Positions 1 through 8,562 of a DNA stretch of 64,000 nucleotides are shown here, piece by piece. Numbering within the stretch: the stretch's first letter is position 1; the number at the start of each line of letters is the position of its first letter. Where the stretch lies: contig NZ_OY762555.1 in NCBI RefSeq assembly GCF_963666015.1, positions 2,852,001 through 2,916,000 on the forward strand, given 5' to 3'. The DNA comes from an uncultured Sphaerochaeta sp. (lineage in GTDB: Bacteria > Spirochaetota > Spirochaetia > Sphaerochaetales > Sphaerochaetaceae). The notes below the pieces were generated by a model. It saw nothing but the letters and a program-made list of their open reading frames with translations. It was not told where the DNA came from and ran no database searches. The translations under genes and the position numbers were made by a program.

Positions 1-1703
1 TCTACGACCTTTCTCCCTGTGCAACGATAGAATCGGGGAAACCTCTGGAGGCACTTGAGAAGGAACTGCACAATGATCCTCGCTACTTTGAGAAATGGAT
101 CAAGCGCCATCTTCTGGATAATCCACATCGTTGTCTGGTTACCGTGAAACCTGATGGAGAACATCAGAAGAGGCAAACAGATGCGATTGCAAGATATGCA
201 ACACAGATCACGGAGTCCCTGGATAAGAAAGAGATCAAGCTTCTGCAAGACCAGAGTCAGCGTTTCTTGCAGTTTGAGTTGGAAGGAGATACACCAGAGG
301 CATTGGCTACCATCCCTCGCCTTCATTTGGAGGACCTGCCTTCCAGTATTCGTCCTAATACCCACCAAGAGGTGGAGTGTACAGGACAGCCACTCTTCAT
401 ACGACCACAGTTTTGCAACCAGATAGTCTATGCGGACTTTGCATTTAATGTGGAAGATCTCAGCGAGCGTGAGTTGATCCTGTTGCCGTTGTACACCCGA
501 ATACTCCAGACCACTGGCCTTGGGGAACTCTCCTATGCGCAGGTAGCGACCAGGCTGAAACACCTCACGGGTGATTTCAACGTCTATGGTGAATTGGGGA
601 GTGCCTGCAACAACACTGATGTCCTTACGTTATTGTGTAGGGTCAAGACGCTCAAGGAGGATTTTGCACCTGCCATGGAGTTCATACAGCAACTGCTCTC
701 TGGTGCGAATGTGGGGGATCTGAAGCAGTTGAAGCTGGTGCTGAATAATTTTAGGACTGATTTTGCTGATAGTGTGACCTACAGTGCCCACAGCTTTGCA
801 AGTCTCTGCGCTGCAAGTGTCTTCTCCCCCATCCAGTGGGAAGGTGAGCAACTCTCGGGTCTCCACCAGTGGTTCTTTCTGGAGTCGATAGAAGAGAAAG
901 ACCTTCCCTCCATCGCTGAGGAATTGGAACAGTTGCAGAAAAAACTCTCCAATCGTAGGAGATTGTTGTTGCATCTCAGCTGTGATGAAGAGTTGGTCCA
1001 GGAGCTCATTCCTGTATATGAAGCATTCACTGAAGCCTTTACTGATATGGGAGAGGTACAACCAGTATCACGATCCTACAACGATGTAAGCAAGGGTTCA
1101 ATCCATGAGGTCCAGCTCTACCGGCTCCCTGCAACCGTTAGTTATGCAGCATGGGCCATGCGTACAGAGAAGCGGGGTACCGTCTTGCAGGCTGCACAGA
1201 TTCTCCTTGCAAATATCTTGACGGGCAATGATTTGTGGGAAGTCATCAGGGGCCAGGGTGGTGCCTATGGTGTTGCTGCAAATGCTGATGTCATGGAAGA
1301 AATCTGTGTATTCTCCACCTACAGGGATCCCCGAATTGCCGGTAGCTATCGTGATTTTATCCAGATTCTCAACAGATATGCCCAGATTGATATTGATTCC
1401 GGACATATTGAGAATGCTCTGATTGCAACCATTGGCAGTGAGCTGAGACCCCTGTCTCCCAGTCAGGATTCCATCCTCGCTTTCAGACGTTTACTCTATC
1501 ATATCAGTGATGAGTTCAGGGCGATGAGACGTCAGCATCTCTTGCAGTTGGATAGTAAGCAACTCAACGAAGGAGCGAAATCCTTGCTCCGTGCTGCAAA
1601 GGAAGAGGACTCCTATGTAGTCCTTAGTGGGGCGCAGTTGCTGGAGACAGAGAAAGAGAAACACCCTATTCTCGACCGTCCGTCTATACGTCTTCCCCTC
1701 TAG
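1..1703 (+). CDS. M16C-family zinc metalloprotease (PreP-like), C-terminal part; 5' end outside window
   Basis: The reading frame is open from position 3 at the window edge, so the gene starts upstream and the N-terminal catalytic HxxEH half is not visible. What remains (about 567 residues) has the look of the C-terminal half of presequence-protease/insulinase-type enzymes: an early NPHR..VTVKPDGE segment, a long helical linker (near residues 60-115 of the visible part), and the conserved R-G-Q-G-GAYG segment near positions 1249-1270, which in M16 proteins lies in the inactive C-terminal domain and helps close the peptide-degrading chamber. Such enzymes degrade oligopeptides in the cytoplasm or periplasm. 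The in-frame GTG at 144 is internal, not a start. The 3' end overlaps the convergent Fe-S gene by 20 bp. Family call is confident; cellular location cannot be judged without the N-terminus. Confidence 0.85.
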   Translation, partial: YDLSPCATIESGKPLEALEKELHNDPRYFEKWIKRHLLDNPHRCLVTVKPDGEHQKRQTDAIARYATQITESLDKKEIKLLQDQSQRFLQFELEGDTPEALATIPRLHLEDLPSSIRPNTHQEVECTGQPLFIRPQFCNQIVYADFAFNVEDLSERELILLPLYTRILQTTGLGELSYAQVATRLKHLTGDFNVYGELGSACNNTDVLTLLCRVKTLKEDFAPAMEFIQQLLSGANVGDLKQLKLVLNNFRTDFADSVTYSAHSFASLCAASVFSPIQWEGEQLSGLHQWFFLESIEEKDLPSIAEELEQLQKKLSNRRRLLLHLSCDEELVQELIPVYEAFTEAFTDMGEVQPVSRSYNDVSKGSIHEVQLYRLPATVSYAAWAMRTEKRGTVLQAAQILLANILTGNDLWEVIRGQGGAYGVAANADVMEEICVFSTYRDPRIAGSYRDFIQILNRYAQIDIDSGHIENALIATIGSELRPLSPSQDSILAFRRLLYHISDEFRAMRRQHLLQLDSKQLNEGAKSLLRAAKEEDSYVVLSGAQLLETEKEKHPILDRPSIRLPL

Positions 1704-2994
1704 CAAGGTCACCCCAGATCCTGGATAGAGAGGAAGAGGATTGTGCATTTCTCATTTTGAGGATTACACACTGTTTGAGACTAGCTTGTCCGCGTGCAAT
1801 ATCCTCAGCAAGACTCTTGCAGGTAGGGCTTCCGCAGAGCCCGCAGTCGATCCCCGGTAACACCTTCAGGATATCTGCTACCTTCTGGAGCTTGTAAAGC
1901 GCTCTGGAACGGTCTGTATCGAGACCCATGGCCATGGTTGCCTCAAAGGGGGGTAACCGAAGGTTGTTTTGGAACGCTTTCCTTTGGTCTTGGATACGCT
2001 TGATAAGCGTCTCATCAAGTACCTCCGGGAGCTGCTCGGAATAGTACTTGAGTCGTTCTGAGGCGAGGAATCGGTTTCTTACCGTGAGAATTCCTCCCAC
2101 ACACCCTTCTGCGCAAGCATCCAACTCAAGGAATTGCAGGTTAGTCTGTTCTTCTTCTTCGAGAATTTCCAGGAACTCAATGACATTATGCATCTCATCG
2201 ACAGCGAGGGTTCGTCCCTCGTGTGAGGGAATCTGGCCTTTGACCAAGCTCCAGAGCAGCGCCTGCTTGGTGCACATGGCGAAAGTAAGACTGCCTTCCT
2301 GAATCTGGTCATGTTTTGCAAGATGGGTGCTGACCAGGTTGTATACGGTATCGATGTTGATGATGCCATCGAACAACCTGTTCTCTTCTGAACCCTCGGT
2401 GTTGAATTGGGCGATCTTTGCTGCACACGGGGTGAGATAGAAGATTCCAAGGTCTGGTGATGCTGATGAGAGCTCACTCCTTGCGAAGATAGCCGTCACT
2501 TGTGCCGGCGGGCGTAGTCTGCTCAGGTTGTCCACCAAGAGAGGGAATCTGATCTGGATCAAGCGTTGCACTGCGGGGCAAAAGTTACTTATCAGGGGTA
2601 ACTCAGGAGCTTTCTCCTCTGCATTCAGGACGTTTAGGATATCTACACCGGTCTCAGCAAGATAGATATGTGTGAAACCGATAGCATAAAGTGCACCGAG
2701 GATTTCACCGAGGGTGATGGTGTCTGGGAATTGGGCGAAGAAGATGGCAGGGATGATAGCAACACGGACCAGGTAGTCGTCCAGCTGGTTGATAGGGTCT
2801 TGCTCCACCTTGATGGCATCGTTGGGACACACTGCCATGCATTGGCCACAGTCAATGCAGAGATCTCCATTGATCTCAGCTTTTCCATAGTTTATACGAA
2901 TTGCCTGGGTAGGACAACGTTTCATGCAATGGGTGCATCCCTTGCAGGAGGAGGTGATGACTCGGATTGCATGATGGAGCATCTGGTCACTCAT
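1684..2994 (-). CDS. [FeFe]-hydrogenase-like H-cluster protein with 2x[4Fe-4S] ferredoxin domain and C-terminal Fe-S motif (putative sensor)
   Basis: A 436-residue protein. Residues 17-27 and 46-56 hold two CxxCxxCxxxCP ferredoxin clusters. The central part aligns with the [FeFe]-hydrogenase large subunit: an L1-like NFCP (Cys139), L2-like TPCAAK (Cys190) and L3-like ACAEGCVGG (Cys294, Cys298), so all four cysteines that hold the [4Fe-4S] of the H-cluster are present. The residue before the L1 ligand, Cys in catalytic enzymes (TSCCP) and the proton-relay residue, is Phe138 here. Residues 384-409 (Cys384, 387, 392, 409) form a further Fe-S motif like that in corrinoid/Fe-S proteins. It is last in a leftward operon with an anti-sigma-type ATPase (4-bp overlap) and a DRTGG protein, a grouping known beside hydrogenase genes in clostridia and Thermotogales. 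A redox or H2 sensor role is inferred; it is unlikely to be an efficient hydrogenase. Confidence 0.8.
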   Translation of the reverse strand: MSDQMLHHAIRVITSSCKGCTHCMKRCPTQAIRINYGKAEINGDLCIDCGQCMAVCPNDAIKVEQDPINQLDDYLVRVAIIPAIFFAQFPDTITLGEILGALYAIGFTHIYLAETGVDILNVLNAEEKAPELPLISNFCPAVQRLIQIRFPLLVDNLSRLRPPAQVTAIFARSELSSASPDLGIFYLTPCAAKIAQFNTEGSEENRLFDGIINIDTVYNLVSTHLAKHDQIQEGSLTFAMCTKQALLWSLVKGQIPSHEGRTLAVDEMHNVIEFLEILEEEEQTNLQFLELDACAEGCVGGILTVRNRFLASERLKYYSEQLPEVLDETLIKRIQDQRKAFQNNLRLPPFEATMAMGLDTDRSRALYKLQKVADILKVLPGIDCGLCGSPTCKSLAEDIARGQASLKQCVILKMRNAQSSSSLSRIWGDLARGEDV

Positions 2995-3413
2995 GACTCC
3001 TCCTTCAGGTCGAATCCCATGGTTATATGGGTATGCGCTCCTGCTTCTGTCTTAATGGAGAGCCGGTCACAACTCTTCTTTATGTTTGGCAATCCCATGC
3101 CAGCTCCGTATCCCAGTTCCATGATCTCTTCGGTGGCCGTAGACCAACCTTCCTTCATTGCCAAATCAAGATTGGGTATACCAGGTCCTGTATCAATGAC
3201 TTCAACGGTAATTGTATCTTCACCCAGCTCACAGACAATCCTGCCCCCATAGGAGTGGGCGATGACGTTGATCTCTGCTTCAAAGACGGCAACAATGATT
3301 CGTTTGATAACCTTCGGAGGGAGGTTCAATTGTTTAAGTAGCCTCTTGAAGTTGCTTGATGCAACTCCGGCTACTGAGAAATCTTGGGCTGGTACGGTAT
3401 ATTCTTGATGCAT
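2991..3413 (-). CDS. Anti-sigma-factor-type HATPase (RsbW/SpoIIAB-like)
   Basis: A 140-residue single-domain GHKL ATPase. The Bergerat fold motifs are visible: N-box E45-x3-N49-x3-H53, G1 box D74-T-G-P-G78, and G2 box around residues 101-110 (GYGAGMGLPN). There is no transmembrane or sensor domain, as expected for RsbW-type serine kinases that bind sigma or anti-anti-sigma partners. The start ATG at 3413 lies 1 nt past the stop of the DRTGG gene, and its 3' end overlaps the next gene by 4 bp, so the three are probably translated together. The context suggests it passes a signal from the Fe-S protein, but no partner sigma factor is seen in the window. Confidence 0.85.
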   Translation of the reverse strand: MHQEYTVPAQDFSVAGVASSNFKRLLKQLNLPPKVIKRIIVAVFEAEINVIAHSYGGRIVCELGEDTITVEVIDTGPGIPNLDLAMKEGWSTATEEIMELGYGAGMGLPNIKKSCDRLSIKTEAGAHTHITMGFDLKEES

Positions 3414-3414
3414 C

Positions 3415-3759
3415 TTAATATACCGGTTTCAATCCTTCTTGAAAGAGCAGGGCACTGGCTTTGAATAGCGAATAGGAGGTATAGGAGAGAGAGATGTTCA
3501 GCTCCTGTGCCATATCAATCATGTTTTGACTTGGTTTCTTGTTCCGTACCAAGAGAATGTTTTTAATGTCGCTCATCTCGGCCGTCCTGATTGCCTGGTT
3601 GTTTGAGAGCCCTGTAATCAGGAGGATGTCGTCCTCAAGAATGGTCAACACATCACTCATCAAGTCACTGGCGAATCCTCGTGCAATCTCATCTTCAAGA
3701 TGGGACTCGCCACAAATAAGCTGTCCATCTACACATGCTATAATATCTTTGAGTTTCAT
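3415..3759 (-). CDS. DRTGG-domain protein
   Basis: A 114-residue protein made almost entirely of one DRTGG-type domain (residues about 10-85, containing the ITGLSNNQAIRTAEM stretch), a domain otherwise found in phosphotransacetylase, HPr-kinase-like and CBS proteins. Its molecular role is not established. First gene of the leftward hydrogenase-sensor-like trio. I chose the ATG at 3759 (MKLKDII) rather than the upstream in-frame ATG at 3792, because the family begins with this sequence. Neither has a Shine-Dalgarno. A TGATATACT extended -10 lies exactly 7 nt before 3759, so the mRNA may be leaderless. Confidence 0.75.
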   Translation of the reverse strand: MKLKDIIACVDGQLICGESHLEDEIARGFASDLMSDVLTILEDDILLITGLSNNQAIRTAEMSDIKNILLVRNKKPSQNMIDMAQELNISLSYTSYSLFKASALLFQEGLKPVY

Positions 3760-3766
3760 AAGGATG

Positions 3767-3775
3767 AGTATATCA
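3767..3775 (-). promoter_or_regulatory. Extended -10 promoter element of the DRTGG operon
   Basis: Read on the minus strand this is TGATATACT, a TG-extended -10 hexamer (TATACT). It ends 7 nt before the ATG at 3759, which places the expected transcription start at or next to the start codon. No convincing -35 was found. The same ATGATATACT-N7-ATG arrangement precedes addB at 55120. Confidence 0.45.
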
Positions 3776-3830
3776 TGGACAGGAGGCATCACGATAGGGG
3801 AAATGAAGATTCCATTCTCTGTAATTTACC

Positions 3831-3859
3831 TTTAAAAAAGCGGTGGGAACGGCTATACT
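3831..3859 (+). promoter_or_regulatory. Candidate glpK operon promoter
   Basis: TTTAAA (3831-3836) and TATACT (3854-3859) are separated by 17 bp, and the ribosome binding site AAGGAGG follows at 3868-3874. The -35 matches consensus at 4 of 6 positions and the -10 at 5 of 6. Confidence 0.4.
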
Positions 3860-3880
3860 GCTTTGGTAAGGAGGTGCGCT

Positions 3881-5389
3881 GTGCGTTATATTGGAGCATT
3901 GGATCAAGGGACTACGAGTACCCGGTTTATCATTTTTGATCAGAGTGGAAGCATTGTCTCCTCGTATCAGTTGGAGCATGAGCAGATTTTTGTAAAACCC
4001 GGTTGGGTGGAACACGATCCTTGGGAAATCTGGGACAACAGCTGTGAATGCATCAGTAAAGCACTCAAAGAGGTTAATCTAAAGGGAAGCGACATAGAAG
4101 GTATTGGGATTACCAACCAAAGGGAGACAGTCATCGCTTGGAATCCCAAGACAGGAAAAGTCTGGCACAATGCCATTGTCTGGCAGGATCTCAGGGGATC
4201 GGATTTGATTAATCGCCTGAAGGAAGAGGTTGAAGCAAGCTACCTCCAGGATCGCAGTGGATTGATTTTTAGCCCCTATTTTGCCGCATCAAAGATTGCC
4301 TGGTTGTTGGAGAATGTTGAAGGCCTGCGTGATGCTGCAGAGAAAGGTGAGGCTGTATTTGGAACAATCGATACCTGGTTGACCTGGAATCTGACTGGTG
4401 GGAAGGCAATTGTTACCGATGTATCCAATGCCAGCCGGTATCTCTTGATGAATATTGAATCGTGTACCTGGGATGATGAGCTGCTTGAGCTGTTCGATGT
4501 ACCCAGGCAAGCACTTCCAACTATCGTGCCTTCCAGTGGAATGATCTATGGAACTACCACGCCCAGTGGCCCCCTCAGGGCAGAGGTCCCTGTTTGTGGG
4601 ATATTGGGAGACCAGCAGGCAGCTCTCTTCGGGCAAGCGTGTTTCACGGAGGGCTTGGGGAAAAGTACCTATGGCACCGGTGGATTCCTCTTGGTAAACA
4701 CTGGAGAGAAGCTGATCAAGAGTACCCAGGGACTGCTTACCACGGTTGCCTACCAACTTGGGGACCACCGTCCCGTATATGCCTTGGAAGGTTCTATTGC
4801 AGTGGCTGGATCCTTGGTCCAGTGGGCGCGTGATAATCTGAAACTGGTGGAAAATCCTCAGGAGCTGGACAAGCTGGCCTGCAGTGTGTCAGACTGCGGC
4901 GGAGTATATATCGTTCCAGCATTCAGTGGATTGTTTGCGCCTTATTGGCGGTCGGATGCACGAGGAGTCATTGCCGGTTTGACCGGCTATGTCAATCGTG
5001 CGCATCTGTGCAGGGCCATTCTGGAGGCAACAGCATTCCAGGTCCATGATATCTATAAGGCCATGGAAAGGGACAGCCACATCGTAATGCCCAGTTTAAA
5101 GGTTGATGGGGGAATGACAAACAGCAAGCCGTTGATGGAGTTCCAGGCTGACTTGCTGGGTGTTCCGGTTATCAGGCCCTTGATCGTGGAGACAACGGCA
5201 CTCGGTGCTGCTTATGCAGCAGGGCTGTCTGTTGGTGTTTGGAAAGATTTTGATGAGTTGTCTGCCTACTGGAAGGAAGGCAAACGGTGGGAAGCGAATA
5301 TGAGTGAGGAAGAACGCGAACAGAAAGTCCAATTCTGGAAGAAAGCGGTGAATCGTACCCTGGATTGGGAGTGCGAGGAGAAGGAGTAG
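3881..5389 (+). CDS. glpK: Glycerol kinase
   Basis: 502 residues, the usual length for GlpK. It phosphorylates glycerol to sn-glycerol 3-phosphate with ATP in the cytoplasm. The FGGY-kinase signatures are present: the N-terminal GALDQGTTSTR phosphate loop, NQRET, the mid-protein GDQQAALFGQ segment, and the C-terminal VDGGMTNSKPLMEFQADLL followed by ETTALGAAYAAGL. The start is GTG at 3881, 6 nt after a perfect AAGGAGG; a longer reading from TTG 3863 would swallow that site. The next gene, cdaA, starts 4 nt after the stop and takes its ribosome binding site from the last glpK codons. No glpF or glpD accompanies it here. Confidence 0.95.
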   Translation: MRYIGALDQGTTSTRFIIFDQSGSIVSSYQLEHEQIFVKPGWVEHDPWEIWDNSCECISKALKEVNLKGSDIEGIGITNQRETVIAWNPKTGKVWHNAIVWQDLRGSDLINRLKEEVEASYLQDRSGLIFSPYFAASKIAWLLENVEGLRDAAEKGEAVFGTIDTWLTWNLTGGKAIVTDVSNASRYLLMNIESCTWDDELLELFDVPRQALPTIVPSSGMIYGTTTPSGPLRAEVPVCGILGDQQAALFGQACFTEGLGKSTYGTGGFLLVNTGEKLIKSTQGLLTTVAYQLGDHRPVYALEGSIAVAGSLVQWARDNLKLVENPQELDKLACSVSDCGGVYIVPAFSGLFAPYWRSDARGVIAGLTGYVNRAHLCRAILEATAFQVHDIYKAMERDSHIVMPSLKVDGGMTNSKPLMEFQADLLGVPVIRPLIVETTALGAAYAAGLSVGVWKDFDELSAYWKEGKRWEANMSEEEREQKVQFWKKAVNRTLDWECEEKE

Positions 5390-5392
5390 CAG

Positions 5393-6220
5393 TTGTTGGT
5401 GGTTGGCGATGCATTGCAATCCATGATTTCATTGCTCCGTCCTGCTTTGCAGGTCGGTTTCCTTGCATGGTTGTTCTATCGATTCTATGTAACCATAGCC
5501 CAGACGAAAGCCCAGCAGCTGGTGAAAGTCTTGGTGGTAATGTTCGCGTTCTATGCAGTGAGTTATATCCTTAAGCTGGATGTTCTGCTCTGGTTTTTCC
5601 AGTATATATCCATCCCTGCGACCATTTTTATCTGTATTGTTTATCAGCCTGAGCTCAGGCGTTCCTTCACCCAGCTTTGGAGTGGCCGAAGCAGATTATT
5701 CCGCATAGGTACCCAAACCACCAGTAGTGATCAGATTGATTCGATTCTCAATGCATGCAATGTGCTGGTGAACAAACGAAGGGGTGCCTTGATTGTGTTT
5801 CCCCGTCGTCTGGGGATCAAGAACATCACCGACAGCGGGACAAGGCTCAATGCCGACCTGTCCACCAGTTTGATCCTTACGGTATTCGACCATGACACGC
5901 CGTTGCATGACGGGGCGATGGTTGTCCAAGGCGGTAGAATTCTCGCTGCAGGGTGCTACCTGCCCCTCAGTGAGCAAACAGACATCAAGAAAAGTTTCGG
6001 CACGCGACATCGGGCCGCTCTTGGTTTGGCGGAGGAATCTGATGCTGTTGTCTTGATTGTCAGTGAGGAGACCGGGGCAATCAGTATGACCTATAATGCA
6101 AACCTATATTACGACCTCGACACTGGTACGATCAAACGAATGCTGTTGGCCCTCTTCAGTTATCATGATATAACCCCAGAGGATTTGTTACAGGAGACGG
6201 GTAGTGATGAAGCTGAATAA
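5393..6220 (+). CDS. cdaA: Diadenylate cyclase CdaA (c-di-AMP synthase)
   Basis: 275 residues. It makes c-di-AMP from two ATP at the cytoplasmic membrane. About three hydrophobic segments (residues 10-85) precede a DisA_N/DAC catalytic domain with the DGA motif at 173-175 and the RHR motif at 205-207, the two hallmarks of active diadenylate cyclases. The start is TTG at 5393 (TTG 5396 also possible), set by an AAGGAG inside the end of glpK. It overlaps the ybbR-domain gene downstream, its usual partner and regulator. Placement behind glpK and ahead of acpS-truA-udg-priA is unusual: glmM, the common third member, is not here. Confidence 0.93.
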   Translation: MLVVGDALQSMISLLRPALQVGFLAWLFYRFYVTIAQTKAQQLVKVLVVMFAFYAVSYILKLDVLLWFFQYISIPATIFICIVYQPELRRSFTQLWSGRSRLFRIGTQTTSSDQIDSILNACNVLVNKRRGALIVFPRRLGIKNITDSGTRLNADLSTSLILTVFDHDTPLHDGAMVVQGGRILAAGCYLPLSEQTDIKKSFGTRHRAALGLAEESDAVVLIVSEETGAISMTYNANLYYDLDTGTIKRMLLALFSYHDITPEDLLQETGSDEAE

Positions 6221-6611
6221 GTATCTGCAAGGGGCACTTTACAACTGGCCAGCCAAGGTCTTGTCCTTGGTATTTGCCGTGTTGGTGTACGCCTTCATCC
6301 AATTCTCCACCATGGGAGCAAGGGTGGTTTCCATCCCAATCGAAGTGCACCTGCCCACCTCCTTGGAAGCGGAGAGCCTGGTTCCATCCTCAATTGAAGT
6401 AAGTATCCAGGGTAACGAGGATATTATTTATCTCATCAATCCAGAATCCATTGAGGCCAGTCTGGACTTCTCATCAGTTGATGAGGTTGGTATTGCCACC
6501 GCTCCAGTCGTCCTCAGATACGAAGAGGACGTTTTTGAGGGTGCAGGCATTGCACTGCAGGCAGAGCCCCAATACTATCGGATTCTCTTCACTGAAGGGA
6601 GTGATCTCTGA
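6207..6611 (+). CDS. YbbR-domain protein (CdaR-like regulator of CdaA)
   Basis: About 134 residues: a short cytoplasmic start, one membrane anchor (residues about 15-35, LSLVFAVLVYAFIQF), then a single YbbR repeat outside the membrane. Typical Firmicute CdaR has three to four YbbR repeats, so this is a minimal version. In the family it binds CdaA and modulates c-di-AMP synthesis. ATG 6207 is preferred over the adjacent GTG 6204; an AGGAG lies about 11 nt upstream inside cdaA. The coding region overlaps cdaA by 14 bp and its TGA shares a base with the acpS ATG. Confidence 0.85.
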   Translation: MKLNKYLQGALYNWPAKVLSLVFAVLVYAFIQFSTMGARVVSIPIEVHLPTSLEAESLVPSSIEVSIQGNEDIIYLINPESIEASLDFSSVDEVGIATAPVVLRYEEDVFEGAGIALQAEPQYYRILFTEGSDL

Positions 6612-6988
6612 TGGTCAGTGGTATTGGTGTCGACGTGGTGAATATTCAACGGATGGAAAGACTCTCAGAACATGTGAAGTCCAGGATGTTTCATCCCAGG
6701 GAGCTTGAAGAGGCGAAGATGATGGCCGAGGGTGTTCAGGCTGAATTTCTTGCAGGGAGATTTGCTGCAAAAGAAGCTCTGGGAAAAGCCCTCGGAACCG
6801 GTCTTGCTCATCTTTCATTGCAGGATATCTGGGTCGAGAGGACCGCTAGCGGGAAGCCAGAATTGCGTTTCAAGGGAAACGTTCAGGTATTGGTTGGACA
6901 GAGGACTGCGATGCTCTCCATCAGTCATGACAATCCTGTTGCCATTGCAATGGTGGTTCTTCTAGGAGCTGGTGATGCCACGAACTGA
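6611..6988 (+). CDS. acpS: Holo-[acyl-carrier-protein] synthase
   Basis: 125 residues, normal AcpS length. It transfers 4'-phosphopantetheine from CoA to apo-ACP. The GIGVDVVNIQRM metal-binding start and the FLAGRFAAKEALGKALGTG signature with its catalytic Glu are both present. The start ATG overlaps the previous stop (TGATG), and the 3' end overlaps truA by 14 bp, so translation is probably coupled. Housekeeping lipid synthesis function; no oddity seen. Confidence 0.95.
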   Translation: MVSGIGVDVVNIQRMERLSEHVKSRMFHPRELEEAKMMAEGVQAEFLAGRFAAKEALGKALGTGLAHLSLQDIWVERTASGKPELRFKGNVQVLVGQRTAMLSISHDNPVAIAMVVLLGAGDATN

Positions 6989-7820
6989 TTGGAGACGCCC
7001 TCCTTTGCAACAGATCGATCCATCCCACCGGCGTATCCGCCTGACGGTCTCGTATCATGGTTCCCATTACAGTGGTTGGCAACGGCAACATAATGCCCTC
7101 ACCGTTGTCCAGGTTCTGGAAGAGGCTGTAAAGACCATGATTGGGGAAGATGTGGAAATTGTAGGAAGCGGAAGAACAGACAGCGGGGTGCATGCGCTTG
7201 GACAGGTCTGCCATATGGATATACAGAACCAGAAAGTCAAAGCAGAAAAGTTTGCTCTAGCCCTGAATAGGTTGCTTCCACAGGATATCAGAATTTTGGA
7301 AAGCAGTGAGACTGACAGTACTTTTCATGCCCGTTTTACTGCAATGGCTCGTATGTATCGATACTACTTCAAGAGAGAGCGGGATATGACAGCCTTCGAC
7401 CAAAGCTTGGTTGCAAAAGTGAAACAATTCCCTTCGCTTGAGCTGCTCAACGGGTATGCTTCCTGCCTTCAGGGAACTCATGACTTTACGACGTTTACCG
7501 CCAGTGGTGATGTGTCTTCCAGCAAGTGGCGTGATATCTATGAATCCTACTGGAAAATGGAGACAGACCGCTGGGGTGGGGAACTCTTGACCTATACCAT
7601 TTGCGGAAATGCTTTCTTGTACAAAATGGTACGTTCCTTGGTTGGTTCGATGATGGATTTTGCAGAGTCCGGCATGATGGTAGAGGAATTTTCATCTGTC
7701 CTTGCCAGCAAGGATCGCCGTAGGGTAGGACGAACCGCCCAATCGTGCGGCCTGTATATGTACAGGATCAGCTACGATGAGGCTGAGTATGCCTGGTTCG
7801 AGGAGAAACATCATGGGTGA
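6975..7820 (+). CDS. truA: tRNA pseudouridine(38-40) synthase
   Basis: 281 residues. It isomerises uridine to pseudouridine in the tRNA anticodon stem. The catalytic Asp lies in the GRTDSGVHA motif about 60 residues in; the RIRLTVSYHGSHYSGWQRQ start and the C-terminal FLYKMVRSLVG segment are also typical. The N-terminus is about 20 residues longer than usual (MPRTDWRRPPLQQIDPSHR); translation from ATG 6975 (or GTG 6972) inside acpS is consistent with coupling. The end overlaps the uracil-DNA glycosylase start by 8 bp. Confidence 0.95.
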   Translation: MPRTDWRRPPLQQIDPSHRRIRLTVSYHGSHYSGWQRQHNALTVVQVLEEAVKTMIGEDVEIVGSGRTDSGVHALGQVCHMDIQNQKVKAEKFALALNRLLPQDIRILESSETDSTFHARFTAMARMYRYYFKRERDMTAFDQSLVAKVKQFPSLELLNGYASCLQGTHDFTTFTASGDVSSSKWRDIYESYWKMETDRWGGELLTYTICGNAFLYKMVRSLVGSMMDFAESGMMVEEFSSVLASKDRRRVGRTAQSCGLYMYRISYDEAEYAWFEEKHHG

Positions 7821-8562
7821 GCGTGAAGAGAAAAGAGAACAGTTGGCTTCTGCTCTGATGGACTTTATCCATCTCTGTGATGAAGCGGAGGCGGTAATAG
7901 GGAGCAAGGATGTAACCTACAGCGAACGTGTGGACTTCTCTTCAGTAGTTGATACAGTGCTCCCACTTCCATTGGACAAGGATTCCATTCAAGGAACCAA
8001 CCTCAAACAGCTTGAAGCCTTGGTCAGCAGATGTTCCAAGTGTAGACTCAGTGAGAGCCGCCTCCATACGGTTTTTGGGGAGGGCGTTGTACCTGCCCGT
8101 CTGATGGTTATCGGAGAAGGGCCTGGCGCCGAGGAAGATGCTTCAGGACGTGCGTTTGTAGGAAGAGCAGGGAAGTATCTTGACAGTTGGCTCTCTTCCA
8201 TATCCCTGGACCGTGAAACCAATGTCTACATTGCCAACATAGTTAAATGCCGCCCTCCGGAGAATCGGAATCCCCAAAGTGATGAAGTAATAGCCTGTAT
8301 TGGGTATCTCAAGCGACAGATTCAACTTGTCAAGCCGGAGATCATCTTGCTTGTAGGATCAGTTGCAGCTCGTTCCCTGTTGGACGTTACCGATGGCGTA
8401 GGAAAGTTGCGCGGAAGGTTCCACCGGTATGAAGGGGTTCCTGTATTGGTGACCTATCACCCGGCAGGGGTGTTGCGAAATCCTGAATATCGGAGACCGG
8501 TTTGGGAAGACCTGAAAAAAGTAGCAGCATATTTGAATATCCAGCTCCCCAGGAGGTCGTGA
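7813..8562 (+). CDS. Uracil-DNA glycosylase, family 4 (Fe-S)
   Basis: 249 residues. It removes uracil from DNA. The family 4 GEGPGAEED motif is at 101-109, and the second motif (HPAG) is near residue 217. Four cysteines that bind the [4Fe-4S] cluster are seen: Cys74 and Cys77 (CSKC), Cys146 (VKCRPPENRNP) and Cys162. About 65 N-terminal residues precede the catalytic domain and have no recognised fold; similar extensions are common in this family. The start is ATG 7813, 8 nt after AGGAG; the longer frame from 7777 lies inside truA. Its stop overlaps priA (TGATG). Confidence 0.92.
   Translation: MGEREEKREQLASALMDFIHLCDEAEAVIGSKDVTYSERVDFSSVVDTVLPLPLDKDSIQGTNLKQLEALVSRCSKCRLSESRLHTVFGEGVVPARLMVIGEGPGAEEDASGRAFVGRAGKYLDSWLSSISLDRETNVYIANIVKCRPPENRNPQSDEVIACIGYLKRQIQLVKPEIILLVGSVAARSLLDVTDGVGKLRGRFHRYEGVPVLVTYHPAGVLRNPEYRRPVWEDLKKVAAYLNIQLPRRS

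Noticed and set aside
630..1061. 143-codon minus-strand ORF in the M16C gene
   Set aside because: Composition is that of an antisense frame and it lies wholly within a conserved coding region.
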